Below are positions 1 through 13,010 of a stretch of DNA of 64,000 bases, in pieces. The stretch's first letter is position 1. Each line of letters starts with the position of its first letter. The translations under genes were made by a program, and so were the position numbers. The DNA lies in contig NC_135557.1 in assembly GCF_964340395.1 (NCBI RefSeq), positions 7,653,709 to 7,717,708 on the forward strand. Direction: 5' to 3'. The notes under the pieces were generated by a model, which was not told the DNA's origin, searched no databases, and saw only the letters and a list, made by a program, of their open reading frames with translations. Origin of the DNA: Glandiceps talaboti. Lineage: Eukaryota > Hemichordata > Enteropneusta > Spengelidae.

Positions 1-54
1 GGAATTCATCCGTTTTGACAAAAGATGATTTATCTATGTATGCCTAAATAAACC

Positions 55-210
55 ATGCAACTAAACAGACTTTACGACCCATAGTATGGCAGGTACATCC
101 ATCAGTTCTTTCATCTCTACCATCATTTTGTATGTATAGCTACAAATAGACATACACCCATTTTAAAAATGGGTCTGAACAGGACAATATTAAAACGAAT
201 AGAGTGTATT
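55..210. repeat. Old direct repeat, copy 1 (partner 2135-2295)
   Basis: Shared words include GTAGCTACAAATA, ACATCCA.CAGTTCTT and CAGGACA. Diverged. Confidence 0.65.
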
Positions 211-2134
211 ATGTACAATGTACCAGGAAGTTAAATCTTGTGTTTCATCAACTAGATGTATCACAGAATGTAGGTGCTGCGTCCAACAAAGTTCAGAACT
301 TTCCCCCTTTTTTGAAGTATTAATGTATATTTAAAGGAAATGAGTGAGACTCTGAGTAGCTCCAATCGATTTACCGGTGCGGTTACCTGTCTCATTTGCG
401 AATGAACCTTTTGTAATGTAACACTGAACTCGTCGGCTCCACAAGGATAGGCTAGAACGCCTACTGAATAACTTGCATAAGTATTGCAGTAAGTGGAAAT
501 TGAGAAGACCAACATTATTGTTTTTAGAAGGGATGGGAGCCTTAGAAAATATGATAAATAGTGGTGAGCAAGTTAAGGTATCCCTCCGCCCAAAGTTATC
601 TTGGTATAGTATTTTCAGGGTCCGAAAAATGATTCAAAGCCTAGACCCAAAACATTTTTAAGAGTTCAAGCCACTGGAGATATTTATAGTTTGTGCAAAT
701 ATGTTACTTTGCCTGTTATAATTGTTTTTAGAGAGAGAGAGAGAGAGAGAGAGAGATGGGGGTTTAACCGTTTAAGCTGCAAATTCAAGGAGAGGGTGGG
801 GTTTTTCTCACTGACTTTTTTGTGGACATGGGAAATGGGCCACTTCTGTTTCAAGATTCTTTTCCTCCATTTTATTACGGTTATGTGTATGGTAACAATA
901 CTGTTGTGTAAGCTGTTTTATCTTTCGTTTGCCAATGTTCCAGCAAATTTGTTTGACCCATTTGTGCCAAAATAGTTGGGAATCCTCATCGTTGAGAATG
1001 TTGGTGTTAAGACACTAGACTGGATTACGGTTGTTAAAATGTTATCTGGTTTAACCCTGGATTCAAAGTTAAACATGACACATTTTTTTATCATCATTGG
1101 TATCAAAATGAGGTTACTTACCTCTCCGACTCAGTGGACGATTCGGGTGCTATTTTGCAATTCACACATATTTGTAATAATTATAATATTACACCAAACA
1201 TTCTTAAATACTTTTTTTTTCATCAGCATCATATCAAGTCTGTGGCTGAGAGAGATTCGTCAAGTCGGAGTGTCTGAGGGAAACTGTCTACCTCCAAATA
1301 TTTTCCTTGCAAAAGGTTCTTGCAAAAAGAGCTATATTGCTTTGTTAGAACTGTACTTAGATGATCACTTGAAACCTATGAGGTGTCAGTACAATTGGGA
1401 ATTACTTTTTCAGGAAATTAGACTACAATTTGTATTATGTTCTACCCTTTGCTATTGTTACGGATGACAGAATACAACTTTCTGATATAAGTTTTGATGT
1501 TTTGCGACGTCACCATGAACACTCAGCTGTCATGAATTAGTTTTTAAATGTGAATATATTCTCGAGTTTTGGTAACAAATAGAGATGCAACTGCAAAACA
1601 GTAGCTATATTACCATATAATTTACACCATTAGATGGTCTTTTGGGTATATCTACAAAGTCCAATTTTCCATATCAGAAGGCTCAAGTAAATGCTTTGAA
1701 TTATTTTCTGTTGTTGATTAAAAAGTTTATCTTTAATTGTCTATTTTAGAAAGTCACGCCAAACCTTACCATACTAAATTCTTTTTTTGTATATTGTGCA
1801 AAAATCTGATTACCTACACAAGAATATGATTGGGAATGATCTTCATAGTAAGTATTGGGGTATTTTAGAAGATTTTTGTGAACTTTACGAGATTAGTTAG
1901 TGGTGTGAAATGTACAATAAAAAAGTGTCAAAAAACTTACATACCATTCAAATCGAGACAATGTAAACAATGGGGTAGCGAAGCAATAAAAAAAAAAACA
2001 GAAAATGAAAACTTCGATTTTAAAAGACAAGTTACACTATTATCCAGTTACACCATTGTCATCCATTCTAACAAAATATAATGTATGTTTATATTTGTAA
2101 AATAACTATACCACTTTGAATAGCTTCATTATAT
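211..2134. other. No gene recognised
   Basis: AT-rich sequence with short unrelated ORFs (up to 163 codons at 976-1467) that show no domain, and no splice-linked neighbours that I could join. A short (GA)n lies at 730-755. Confidence 0.6.
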
Positions 2135-2295
2135 TCCAGCTAAACTCAACGGATTTTATGACCATATTATGTCAGTAACATCCACCAGTTCTTCTTACAT
2201 ATTCATCACCATTCTGTATCTGTAGCTACAAATATACGTACATACATTCTCTTTAAACGAGTCTCAGCAGGACAGCATTTCATACGAATTGAAAC
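2135..2295. repeat. Old direct repeat, copy 2
   Basis: Partner of 55-210, about 2.08 kb away. Confidence 0.65.
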
Positions 2296-2464
2296 CTTTG
2301 CTCTTTTGACACCACCTTTAACTACTGTCAGAACACAGTTTGAGTAAATATGACAATTTTTCAATTTATGCATGCGAAGCTGCGAGTTATTTACAGTTGC
2401 CTTGCTAAGCTCAAAATGTCTGCCTCGACAAGCTATAAAGTGTCTGTTTACTTAACTATATAAT

Positions 2465-2735
2465 GTATTGTACCTATATATACAATGTATGTATACCCAC
2501 CGATGCGATCTATGTATACGTATATATATATACAGTGTATATGTGCTATATATAGTGTACGTATATATACAATGTATGTATACATATATACACAATGCAC
2601 GTGTACCTATTTATACAATGTATGTGTCCCTATCTATACAATGTATATATATGTACTCATCTATACAATGTATATGCATATATACACAGTGTATGTGTAC
2701 ATGTCTATACAATATACATGTACCTATGATTTTAA
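2465..2735. repeat. Degenerate 27-30-bp minisatellite
   Basis: Units with TATACAATGTATGTGTACC and variants. ORFs over it are low-complexity Y/I/C/M translations and not genes. Confidence 0.8.
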
Positions 2736-3592
2736 TGAACAAATGCGTAATTAACGATATTCAGGAAGTAGGCTTTATTTAAAAATGCAGCCTCCAAATT
2801 CAATATAATTTGGTACATACATTGATGGTAACAAAGTACATATACCATGTAAAGTTTTATAAGTTGTAATGTTGCTTTTGGTTTAATAACTAATTTGTAC
2901 AATTAATGATTTTTAGTAATTAGGCTATTTAGTAAGACTGCACTCACCAAACTCAATATATACATTTGGTACACACTGCAAGCATAACTATTAATATATT
3001 CTATTGCATTCCAAAATATACTGTGTGCAGGAACGAAAGTCTAAACAAGTTTGCCCTTACAGAAGGCATTCAGTTTAAATCTGGTTTACAAATAGGTTCG
3101 ACTGTACATCGTCTTAGTCATCTTTTCGTGGAACATCTTCGTCTTACCAGACAAAAGAATTTGAACAATCATGTAACTGTGCACTTCATTACTAACGGTC
3201 ACATTGTATCAGACATCTCTGTTTCAGGGATTTGTAAGATTGTGGAAATGAAGATAAATTGAGGTTGAAGGAGGAGGAAATTACTATTCATCTCAGGATT
3301 TTACAATCTAAAGAGATTAATAGGTTTTGACAACATTCCCCAACATGTACCTATGCATATTCTATCTTTCAGGGCGAGTTTTGGGGTTATTTTGGTGCAT
3401 GGGATTTATATTATCTTTCACATACATTTCTTGCTGTGTTCCACACTGTTTTATAACACAAAGATATTTGTCAGGTTGTAAACTACTATTATCTTGCCTT
3501 GGTATCCTTTGAAAAATAATATTTATTTGAAATGTCGGGATTGTATTTATTTATCAGGACTGTTTTAATGATTACCAACAAATATACATACA

Positions 3593-3760
3593 TACATACA
3601 TACATACATACATACATACATACATACATACATACATACATACATACATACATACACACACGCATACACATGTATGTACATACATACATACATACATACA
3701 TACATACATACATACATACATACATACATACATACATGCATGCATGCATACACACACACA
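3593..3760. repeat. (TACA)n microsatellite
   Basis: Nearly pure ACAT/TACA tetranucleotides. All ORFs across it are repeat artefacts. Confidence 0.98.
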
Positions 3761-4339
3761 AATAACTCTTTCTATGCTGACATAGTAGCAAGATCTACCA
3801 TATTGTCACAGTCAGCCACACAGGTCGAAGTTGCACTACAAGGTATAGACATGTTTTGTATCAGTTGAGAGTGTCATCAAAGTAGAACACGTCATTATAC
3901 TGTTGATTCTTTTATTTATTTTATTTGATGTCGATAGGTGTGTCTTTAATAATCTTGTTAGAAGAATATATACATAGTGTTTTCAATAAAAGTGTAAATA
4001 AACTTTTGGAATCTTCTGAAGTAAAGTGAGGGACTGAACATGAATTAGAAAGGGTGGTGTTATGTAGATATTCAGTGTGTAAAAAAGAAAGAACACCCCA
4101 AGGCATTCGACAGACATTTCTGACCCTCTCCTTCCTATCCTGCAATATGAATATAGAGTTATCAAAAATGTCATTGCACAACAATGGTAACCCTACTTTT
4201 AAACACTTGCATGAAAAAAGTCTTTCCTTCCAAAAAACACCCCCCCCCTCCACCCGGTAATCTGTAACCATTTCTTAATTGAGTACAAAAGACAGTGGTG
4301 TAGCCGAATCCATCAGTTTATTTGATAATATTCTGATTA

Positions 4340-4970
4340 ATTCAAAAGTCAGATTCAATGACAATAGACCACGCATAGAGGGTAGTATAGTGGAGCAATT
4401 GGTAAATATAATTAATATCTGTAATTAAATTGTTCGTTTGAGATGAGAAAGTAGGATATTAAACCTGTATTTTCCCCCTATACCTTATACCTTTAATATA
4501 TATTTGTTGTAACGTTGTTAGTTCGCCAATAACGAAACACTGCGCGATCGCACTGAAATTTATATTGATTTCTAACAGCAAACCACAAAACCCTTTCCTA
4601 TATTTGCTGCAGCATATCGAAAACAATGAAATTGCACGTACTCTGTCAACAGATGGGTATATATATCAAAAGTCTGAATCAATTACTATAGACCACGCAC
4701 AGAGGGTAGTATAGTGTAACAATTGGTAAATATAATTAAATATAAAGATCCGTAATTTTTTTCCTTTGGGATGATAAGAAGGATATGAAACCTGTATTTT
4801 CGCCCCAATATATTATGCCTTTAATACAATTATATTTGTTGCAACATAGTTAATTCGCCAATAATAAAACACTGCACGGTCACACTGAAATTTGTGTTGA
4901 TTTCTAACAGCAAACCAAAAAACATTTTCCTACATTTGCTGTGGCATAAAGAAAACAATGAAATAGTACA
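4340..4970. repeat. Tandem duplication, period about 324 bp
   Basis: GACCACGCATAGAGGGTAGT at 4367 and GACCACGCACAGAGGGTAGT at 4691. Similarity continues through TCGCCAATAA and GATTTCTAACAGCAAACC. Confidence 0.88.
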
Positions 4971-5017
4971 TACGGGTAGAAATGCGGACGAAACCAGTCT
5001 TGACAAGTCAGTTTGAC

Positions 5018-5043
5018 ACACACACACACACACACACACACAC
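5018..5043. repeat. (CA)n microsatellite
   Basis: Short CA tract. Confidence 0.95.
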
Positions 5044-5339
5044 GCGGGTCTTATGCTGTGAAAACCCAGTCAATAACTACGTACTATCACATTGACGAAA
5101 AAAATCACTAACTAATACAAAGCTCACATCCACTTGCAATGAACAGAACTCAATCCCCCCGAGGGGGGGGGGACATGCACACTAAATCTCAAGGCAATCT
5201 GACAGCCAGTTTCAGAGAAGATGTAAATGGAAAACAAAAGTTGACAAAGGACATACAACAGGCAAAAGAATTTAGACAACGACGGAGAATAAACCTAACA
5301 CTATTGACTCAGGTTTCGCTGACAGCTGAACAAAAAATA

Positions 5340-5870
5340 CAGTTAGGGGAGAGTCACATTTAATTTTGATTCATTACATTATCTGTATTTATATTGTATG
5401 AAAATTGGCATCCCAACACCGCCATTGGTTTAAAATCCCAATGCCGGAACATCCTACGCTTGCCACCGTGGTACTGAAAATCAATTGGTAGTGGTGGTGT
5501 GAGCAAGTTAGGGAGTTCCTGTCTTCTGCTCTACCAATAATATTCAATCACAGGTACTGATTAATGCAGTGCCTTCACACAAATTCACTGTAGTGGTGGT
5601 GGTGGTGGTGGTGGTGGTGGTGGTGGTGGTGGTGGTAGTGGTGGTGGTGGTAGTAGTAGCAGTAAGAAGCCACCGATGCCTTTAAATTATGAGGTTGCTG
5701 CAATGTGGAATCATTTCCTTACTAATGACTATTGACCCTTTTCATGTCTGATATATGTTGACGGATACATGTAGACACAAGCAAATTTTTTGCAGAAAGG
5801 TTACACAAACTTAGCTTGGGACTACTTGACAGAGTTATGTAGAATCCTCAAATTAACACTCATCTTGTAA
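5340..5870. repeat. Dispersed repeat family 1, copy 1
   Basis: Shares GAGAGTCACATTT, TGCCACCGTGGTACTGA, TTAATGCAGTGCCTTC and GTCTGATATAT with 25005-25640 in the same order. It is interrupted here by a (GGT)n tract. Type unknown. Confidence 0.8.
5594..5650. repeat. (GGT)n microsatellite
   Basis: About 18 units, inserted in dispersed repeat family 1. Confidence 0.97.
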
Positions 5871-6689
5871 TGAGACATCGCTGTCTGTTATGTATCTTGT
5901 AGATAAGGATAGATTCCAGATCTTGGCCATTTCTCCATAAGATCATTGTTTATTTGGTGGAGGCTAGTTGAGAAAACCCAGCCTTGTGATTTGTGTAGGA
6001 TGTGGAAGTGATTTTTTCAGGATCTGTGGTATCTCGGAATGTGCGTTGGTTGGTGTATATCAGGCGAATAATTACTCTTCCTTCGTGAGTGTTGCTGTTG
6101 TCGTGTCTTTTATGTCGTACAGTTTGTCTGTTGATTTTTTTCATTTTTTTCAGTTGTAGTTCACAATATCTTTATTCTTTTGTGTACTATTTCTCACATG
6201 GCGCTTGATTTCTCGCCATTCCTCTACATTCTTCGTTGTTTGAACATATTGATTTTGCCATTATTGGGACTCGGTATGATACTGAACTTTCAAACACAAT
6301 TTTAAAATTATACATTAAGGCTCCGGTCCGAGGCGTTATTTTCTCAGGCGGATACATTTTGTTGTAGCGTAAACCTCGAAACGTGACTTTGAAAAGTTTC
6401 GAACACACTCCATATATACTAGTAATATTTACTAATCTGTGCAATCTACCATGAAGCAAAACTGTTCCAAACATGTCCATTTTTCTTGCCCAAACAACTT
6501 CAAATAACATGTCAGGTACAGAGTAATTGTCATTCTTTTCTGTACTGTTATGATTCAGTAGACAATCTAATAATATTTATCAACTGTAAAATTGTAATTA
6601 TTCATAACAATTTACATAACAATTTTTAAATTACATAACAATTTTAGACTTGCATTACATAATTAATATGTGCACAGATGAGATTGTTA
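5871..6689. other. No gene recognised
   Basis: Non-repetitive sequence. The ORF of 107 codons at 6187-6510 (-) has no recognisable motif. Confidence 0.55.
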
Positions 6690-7400
6690 AAAGGCGCCCT
6701 CAAACGTCAACCAACCAACCAAATATGAACCGGCCGATGAGGGCAGAATTCCAATGACAAACTTGGGTCTGGCACCCCCCCCCCCACACACACACACGTT
6801 TTCTGTTTATTATTCATTTTGAGCTTTTGAGCTTTATAAAGGAAAAATGTCCATATCTTATGATCCCTTTAAAATAGATATATTCTATAAGCTCGAACGG
6901 ATACATTTTATTGAAAGCTCCATTCCTCTTAATAGTTTTTTACATGACATTTTGATTAACATCCGTTTCAATGGTAACCAAAATCACCATAATATGTGGA
7001 TGATTTTTTCTAAAATTTGACGTCAAACATAGTAAAAAATATAAATTAATGAAAAATTGTCCTTGTTTTTGACATGTATGAGATGGGGCTATCTGTTGTA
7101 ACACAAATTATCTAAAATAGGACAGCTGTTTCCAAGGAAACAGAGTAGACTAAACAATAAAACATATCTAAAATAACATGATAAATTTAATTATAACATA
7201 GTTTATTTGCATATTGACCACCCTATATTGGTTAGTTTGTTATGCTGAGTTCAAAAAATAGTTATCATTTCAGGAACATCTGTTGCCATGGTAATCTAAA
7301 TTACCATATTATGCATTATTTGGCAAAATGTATGTAAAATTAGAAGAACAAAATTTTTTTACAAAAAACAAATTCCTTACTTTTGGGATATATGCACTAG
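6690..7400. repeat. Dispersed repeat family 2, copy 1
   Basis: Starts GGCGCCCTCAAACGTC and contains GACATGTATGAG, CAGCTGTTTCCA.GGAAA and GTTGCCATGGTAA, in the same order as 46670-47180. It looks like an old non-autonomous DNA element. Confidence 0.75.
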
Positions 7401-7732
7401 TGCTATCCAATGGAAAACAGATTATCTAAAATTAGATAGTGGCTTTCATGGAAACATAAAATACGCTTACATTACAAATGTCATGTTTTAGTAAAAGAAA
7501 ATACATCTGACATACACCTAGAAACGAATGGGTTTGCTGTTAAAACACCAAATATTTTGTTACTCTAAGTCCAAATAAAATATGCAACTAGTGACAAGCT
7601 GATTGGTCGTAAAAGCTTAACATGTAGGTCAGACGATCTGTGCTGATTACAAGGTTTAATTACGATCCCAAATTTCGATGGGCCGGGCCCGACTACATTA
7701 CAACATGTCACGCGCAAGGAGGGTGCTACATG

Positions 7733-7780
7733 TACCAATCTGATTAAAATCCGATGTAGATGTCGGCTAATCGTGCATTG
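7733..7780. repeat. Short dispersed repeat, inverted partner at 23975-24022
   Basis: CCAATCTGATTAAAATCCGA and following match the reverse complement of 23975-24022 (CGATTAGCCGACATCT). Confidence 0.8.
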
Positions 7781-7985
7781 CTATCTTACCATCGTTATTT
7801 TTTGCTTGAATTGACCTTCGTAGTACGTGTTTACGTTTTTAGCCTGATCGCCTCCTCTCCATCTGAGATGGCGCCCATTCAAACGAATTTCTGCTCACAG
7901 AGCCTCGCAACCAACCAGGTTGCGTCTTACTGAAGTACTATGGGAATTTTCATGAGCATGCGCATTGCATATCAACAAAAAAAAC

Positions 7986-10337
7986 ATGGCGTCTTCCGAA
8001 GTAAGCAGCAGCAGTATCACTTCTAGTGCCCACGGAGAACGTGATTTTCCAGTAAGTAGTCCTCATGATTTGGTGTAAGTGAACTAAAGCCAGCACAGAA
8101 AGACGCCCTAATGCACCTTCTTTCAGGGGACGATATCCTTGCAATCTTACCAACAGGGTATGGAAAATCCCTGGTATACCATGTGTACCCCACATGTTGA
8201 ATTCAAGCGGATCTGTGTTGATAGTTTCGCCACTAGTTTCACTGATGAAAGACCAAGTGAGTTCCTTATCAATGTCATCTTTTGTTGAAGGCATAATTCC
8301 CTGGTCCCTATTTTGCATATGACTGACTGTATGTTTTGGAGGTGGAGAACTTGTGGTGACTTGCTGGCAAGTAATCACCAAAATTAAAACAATCCCTATC
8401 TGGGTTGTTCACATGCAAATATGTTAATAAGCCTGAGTGACAAACAATCTAAACAGCTGTTTGCAGGAGAATTTGTCTCATTTTGATTTTTTTTTTACAT
8501 TCTATGATACAAACTGATTGATCTTCAACTAATTAATGTATCAAGTTACCATCCTATGACATTCACAAACAATGTGTACATACATGATTTATGATATGTG
8601 TGTTTCTCGGAGCACAGAAAAAATGCTGAAAACAAGACTCAGAAGCTAGTGCTCTGTACTGACTGTTTCAATTTCCCGCATGTGCATAGATTAGCCATAA
8701 TCCTCTTTATACAGGGCAGCTCTGTGTGTTGATGTTTTTTTCTTCTTTAAACCATTGTTTTATTACTTCCAGAATAATTAGCATAATATTAGTGTCACGT
8801 TGATAACACAGTTCCCTCAAGTTGAAAAAGGCATCCTTAAATCATACAAGTTGTGCATTGTAAGTGTCATATTGTTATTTATTGACTTGCTTTATTTTTA
8901 TCAATTTAGATAGCATTTTGACAACCCATGGATTTCATGCTGAATTAGTGAAAGACATCTTCAACGATAAAGAATTACTGATGTACGTATCTGGCTCGCC
9001 TGAAGATTACCTGTCAGGCAAGCAGAACACATTAGAGGTATTGAAGGCAAACCAAGAGTGACAAGCTTGTTCTGCTTGTGGTCGACGAGGTCCACACAAT
9101 ACCAAATGGTATGTACAACTTTCAAAATGATAATTAACAAGCTAAAGCTGAGCATTGGATATAAGTGGAAATGTAACTATTATAACAGAGTGTAGCTACA
9201 AGTCTTCATGCAATATTCTTGATCTGCCACTTGTCTCATATACATGGGAAGTTTTGAAACATGCAATGATTTATTTAAAATAATCTTTAATATAAAATTC
9301 AAGTGTTCCAAACTGTTGATGAAATAATTGTGGTAGAGATTAACCTGGATTTTTATTTTTTGGCAGGGGTGAAAACCCAGACGTGTCTAACAAGGGTAGA
9401 TGGAATGCCTAGGAGGGCGCATTTAGAGCCTATTTTTCACATGTTGGAGAAATGCGATCTTTTTTCCCAGATGTGAGAGTCCTGGCTTTGACAGCCACAG
9501 CATCAAGGACACTTCAATTACAAATACAGAACTTTCTTGTCATTAACGATTATAAGATAATACATGTTTGTCCAGATAAGAAAAATATTAGGTACGGTAT
9601 CTTGAAAATCAACAGTGATATTCCCTCAACGTTATATTGGATGATGGACAAACTGCATGACGAGAGGGGTTTGTTTCCTCGAACAATAGAGTACTGTTCA
9701 TCTATTGATGTTACTGCTTCACTTTACCACTATTTCGAAGAGGAATTTCCAGAATCTGCCAAGTATATCGAGATGTACCACAGTGAAACTGACTCTAGAG
9801 TGCAGGAATCACATTTACATGAGATACGGAAAGAATCAAAGTCCGAATTAAGAATTATTTTCTGTACAACAGCTCTTGGCATGGGCGTTGATGTTAAAGG
9901 TACCCATCATGTCATTCATTATGGAGTGTCATTTGATTTAGAAAGCTACATTCAATTCAAGAATCCGGCAGAGTCGGAAGGGATGGAAACCCATTTCATG
10001 CAGTATTGTTCTACCGTGGTAGAATGCTACGTGACATTTGCCCCAAACTTAAATTTAAGAATGACATTTTGAATGTAAAAACTTGTAGAAGGGTTAAGTT
10101 ATTTGAAAACTTTGCCACCAGCGAAGAAATTTTAAGGATAAAGCAGAAGAATGGACACCACAGTTGTTGTGACAATTGTGAAAAGAATTGCACTTGTGGA
10201 AATTGTGTATCAGATGCTAGTTACATAGAAAAAACATGATACACTACTGTGCGGATACAGAGCGTGAGAGTACTTCTAGTGACAACAGTTGTGAATCAGA
10301 TGCAGTAATTGATAATTCTTCTAGTAGCTCTGACTGA
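7986..10337 (+). pseudogene. RecQ-family DNA helicase pseudogene
   Basis: RecQ helicases unwind DNA 3' to 5' with ATP. Conserved motifs appear in order but in several frames: motif I LPTGYGKS at 8147-8170; Ia SPLVSLMKDQ in another frame; II DEVH near 9084-9095 after a frameshift at 9059; motif III TATAS at 9491-9505; motif V LGMGVDV near 9875. Motif VI (QESGR) is knocked out of frame by a 5-bp tandem duplication at 9951-9960. The RecQ zinc-binding region follows (CRR ... CCDNCEKNCTCGNC, to 10210), then a Ser/Asp-rich tail ending at the stop 10335-10337. There is also an in-frame TAG at 9410-9412. A clean intron (donor 9109, acceptor 9366) shows it is not a processed copy. It resembles the multi-copy RecQ-like genes of marine invertebrates rather than a housekeeping orthologue. 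Confidence 0.85.
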
Positions 10338-11049
10338 AAATCACTTTAGTGTATAGATAATCTTTTCAGCCAATTTAATTTATATTGACAACTAAAGATA
10401 TGTTCATTGTTGTGTGTGCATCTGTGTGTGTGTATTATATGTAGTACTATTAGTATGGAAGAGGACTCTTGTTTAGTTGTGACTTGAATTTCACACATTG
10501 AGTGATCATCAAATTGTCGAATGATAGCTCAATTCAACACTGAGGGTTCTGCTTCTTGTCCATATTACTTTACTATCCTACAACAGTATCAAACACTGAG
10601 CAGCTTAAAATGCATCAAGTTACACACACACACACACACACACAAACACACAGGTGTATATATATACACACAGCATTTTAATGTAAAAATTGTTCTTTAT
10701 TTAAATACAGTATACTCTATTTCTATACTCAATTACATGAATCTGTGTTTTTTTTACACTACACAAAATCTGTACATGAACAGATCTGAATGGAGGAAAG
10801 AATCATTGCAGCATGTGTTCTTTATCTCAACTTGACACGAGTTCCCCTTTCAGTGTCTGACGTCTATAACTCCTTTGCAAATACAATTAAACATTCGTAC
10901 CTTTGATAGCCTGACATTGTATTTTGCAGAAAGTATAAGTTTTGCAAAATATACTTTTCACCTCTTTAACATTTAACATGCACTAAATATACTACATGCT
11001 ATACATAACGACATACATACAACTTCTGTTTGTGCCTAGCAAGCTTGTC

Positions 11050-12406
11050 TACCAGTTGTTGTTTTTTTGTGGGAACTGCAGCACACAATACCAGTACTCC
11101 TTAATTTAGTACATGTCATTGTCCGCCCATGAATACGTTCTAAAGCTCTGTTCTGGCATAAGTTGGAAAGCACCTTTCGAAGGTCAGCATCTCAGCGTGG
11201 AACATGATGAATGTCCTTTCTCCTATGATAATGAGCTATCTCATCCAAGTGTTTTACCATTGACATTTGTACCTTGTACAGTGCTGCTTGGTTCATGCAA
11301 GATTGTTTAGTTTGATTTCCTTTGCACAATCTCTTCACTTCTCTGTTTATTAACTCAATGTGGCCATCAATAGCTTCATTATTGTTCTGACCACCCTGAC
11401 ATTAACTGTCCTGTTCCACGTCAGTCTATGTGCTTGACTGGCACTAAGTTTAGCTTGTACCAAAGTCTGTAACTGAATACAAGCTATCATGTATTTCACT
11501 TTATTTGTCATATTGTAAATTGACAGTTCATATTTTGAAGATGTGACTGCTCTTTCTCCATCCCCAGCATCTATTGTCGTTGTAAGATTTCTATGAAATA
11601 GGAGCAATTTGAAAAAAAAGGCAACTGGTAATTGTAAATGTCGTCACTAGCACCAGTATTCACAGGTCTGTGTAGTCTTTGTACTTGTTGGATAACATCA
11701 TGAATGTTCATTTTCTGTTTCATCATCTAGACTCTTTCATCAACATCTTCCGGGAATTCTATGCGGTCATCCACTGACTACATGTCCAATTCATGTGCAA
11801 TGGCACTCGCAAGGTTTGCACAAGTCCTGTTACAGTGATGACACTTGTATCTGTACATATGAAAATGGAAGAAGAAAAATAACCAGTGTCAATTGTATTA
11901 TAATAGGAAGATTAGAATGTAGTAAAGTTTACATGTAATGTAGCTTCTTTTCTAAAGCCAAGGAAACATTGTTGTCACCATCCTGCATATCGCAAGCTAT
12001 TGATGAAAATAAGCCAATTTTGTCAAGAAGAAACCTATAGATTAATAAATATTTGTTAAAGTACAATTGTGAGTCTAGTTGCAATGTTGCTTCATATTAT
12101 CAAGATGTCATGTGAGACTGAAGTTCCTGACATTGTTTACATTAATATGTACCTGTTGTTTTCATTTTGTTGTTTCTGCCAAGAGTGTTCATTTTCTGTT
12201 TCATCATCCAGACTCTTTCTCACTGTTGAGTACATATCTGGTCCTGTCATGAAATACTTGACCAAGACATGATGACATAATTCTTTGTACCAAGCAAACC
12301 TGTCATCAACATCTTCCGGCAATTCTATGCAGTCTTCCACTGAATACATGTCCAATTCTTTCATGAGCATGAAACATGTTTGTGCATCGTGTAAGAGGTA
12401 ATACAA
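11050..12406 (-). pseudogene. Broken ORF resembling DUF6589-type proteins
   Basis: Three blocks on the minus strand. 12406-12153: YYLLHDAQTCFMLMKELDMY and so on, ending at a donor AACAG|GTACAT. 11607-11410: includes LSASQAHRLTWNRTVNVR. A frameshifted continuation down to about 11230: AIDGHIELINREVKR, then NQAALYK. The [SA]-x-A-H-R-L-x-W-N-R and H-[IL]-E-x-[IL]-N motifs recall the C-terminal part of DUF6589 proteins, which have no known function and are often multi-copy or mobile-element-linked. Frameshifts and an internal stop make it non-functional as read. The family name is from memory. Confidence 0.55.
11700..11860 (-). repeat. Partial second copy of the DUF6589-like exon with an internal deletion
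   Basis: Sequence around 11705-11790 repeats two separate pieces of 12186-12350 (GTTCATTTTCTGTTTCATCA and ATCAACATCTTCCGG) with the roughly 88 bp between them missing. The copy is degenerate and carries stops. Confidence 0.6.
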
Positions 12407-13010
12407 TCATTTATTGGCTCGATATCAAGTTTTAACTTTACAGGTCACATTTGTGTACTTCAGTAGGTTGCGAAAGTAGACAACAGTGAATACGTCTGCA
12501 GCACTACCTTTATTTTAGGTTAATTTGTGGATTGCCTGAAAGGAATAATCAATGAAATCCTATTACTCCTATTGCAAACTATTATACAGCAAATCTATCT
12601 GCTTTGCTAGTATATAAAAAACATATTATAATTCTGTAACATGACTAGGTCTTTTTGTTTCTATTTTCATAATTCCTTTATTATAGGGAAAAAGGTTTAG
12701 ACAGCATGATGGTAACAAAAACAACACTTTTAATAAAATGGGCATCGACACATCACTGCACTGGAGTCTGTATCACGCTTTAAGATTTAGTAGCCAAAAA
12801 TGTGTGAGTTTTTTGACAAACAACTATACGAAAAGTCAGATTTACCAGGGTGGGTAAAGTATGTAAAATATGTGGTAATAGTGTCATGTTTGCCCATCTT
12901 TGTCCATCTTTGTCCTTATTCACAGTAACATGTTTGATATCACCTTTGACCAGGATGGTGTAGCTACCATAGTGACACCTATAACCATAAGACGTAGGTA
13001 GATATTTAAC

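Noticed and set aside
1-7. GGAATTC at the very start, which could be a clone boundary (EcoRI)
   Set aside because: A single restriction site at a window edge is not evidence of a cloning junction.
976-1467. 163-codon ORF, one of the longest non-repetitive ones
   Set aside because: No initiator near the start in a good context, no recognisable motif, AT-driven composition, and no splice partners that I could find.
3489-3868. Several ORFs of 60-100 codons rich in C/M/Y/V or H/T/Y/I
   Set aside because: They are translations of the (TACA)n microsatellite. The same applies to the ORFs at 14014-14536, 14759-15138, 38048-39017 and 40232-40732.
7950-8381. 143-codon minus-strand ORF
   Set aside because: It is the antisense shadow of the RecQ motif I/Ia region on the plus strand.
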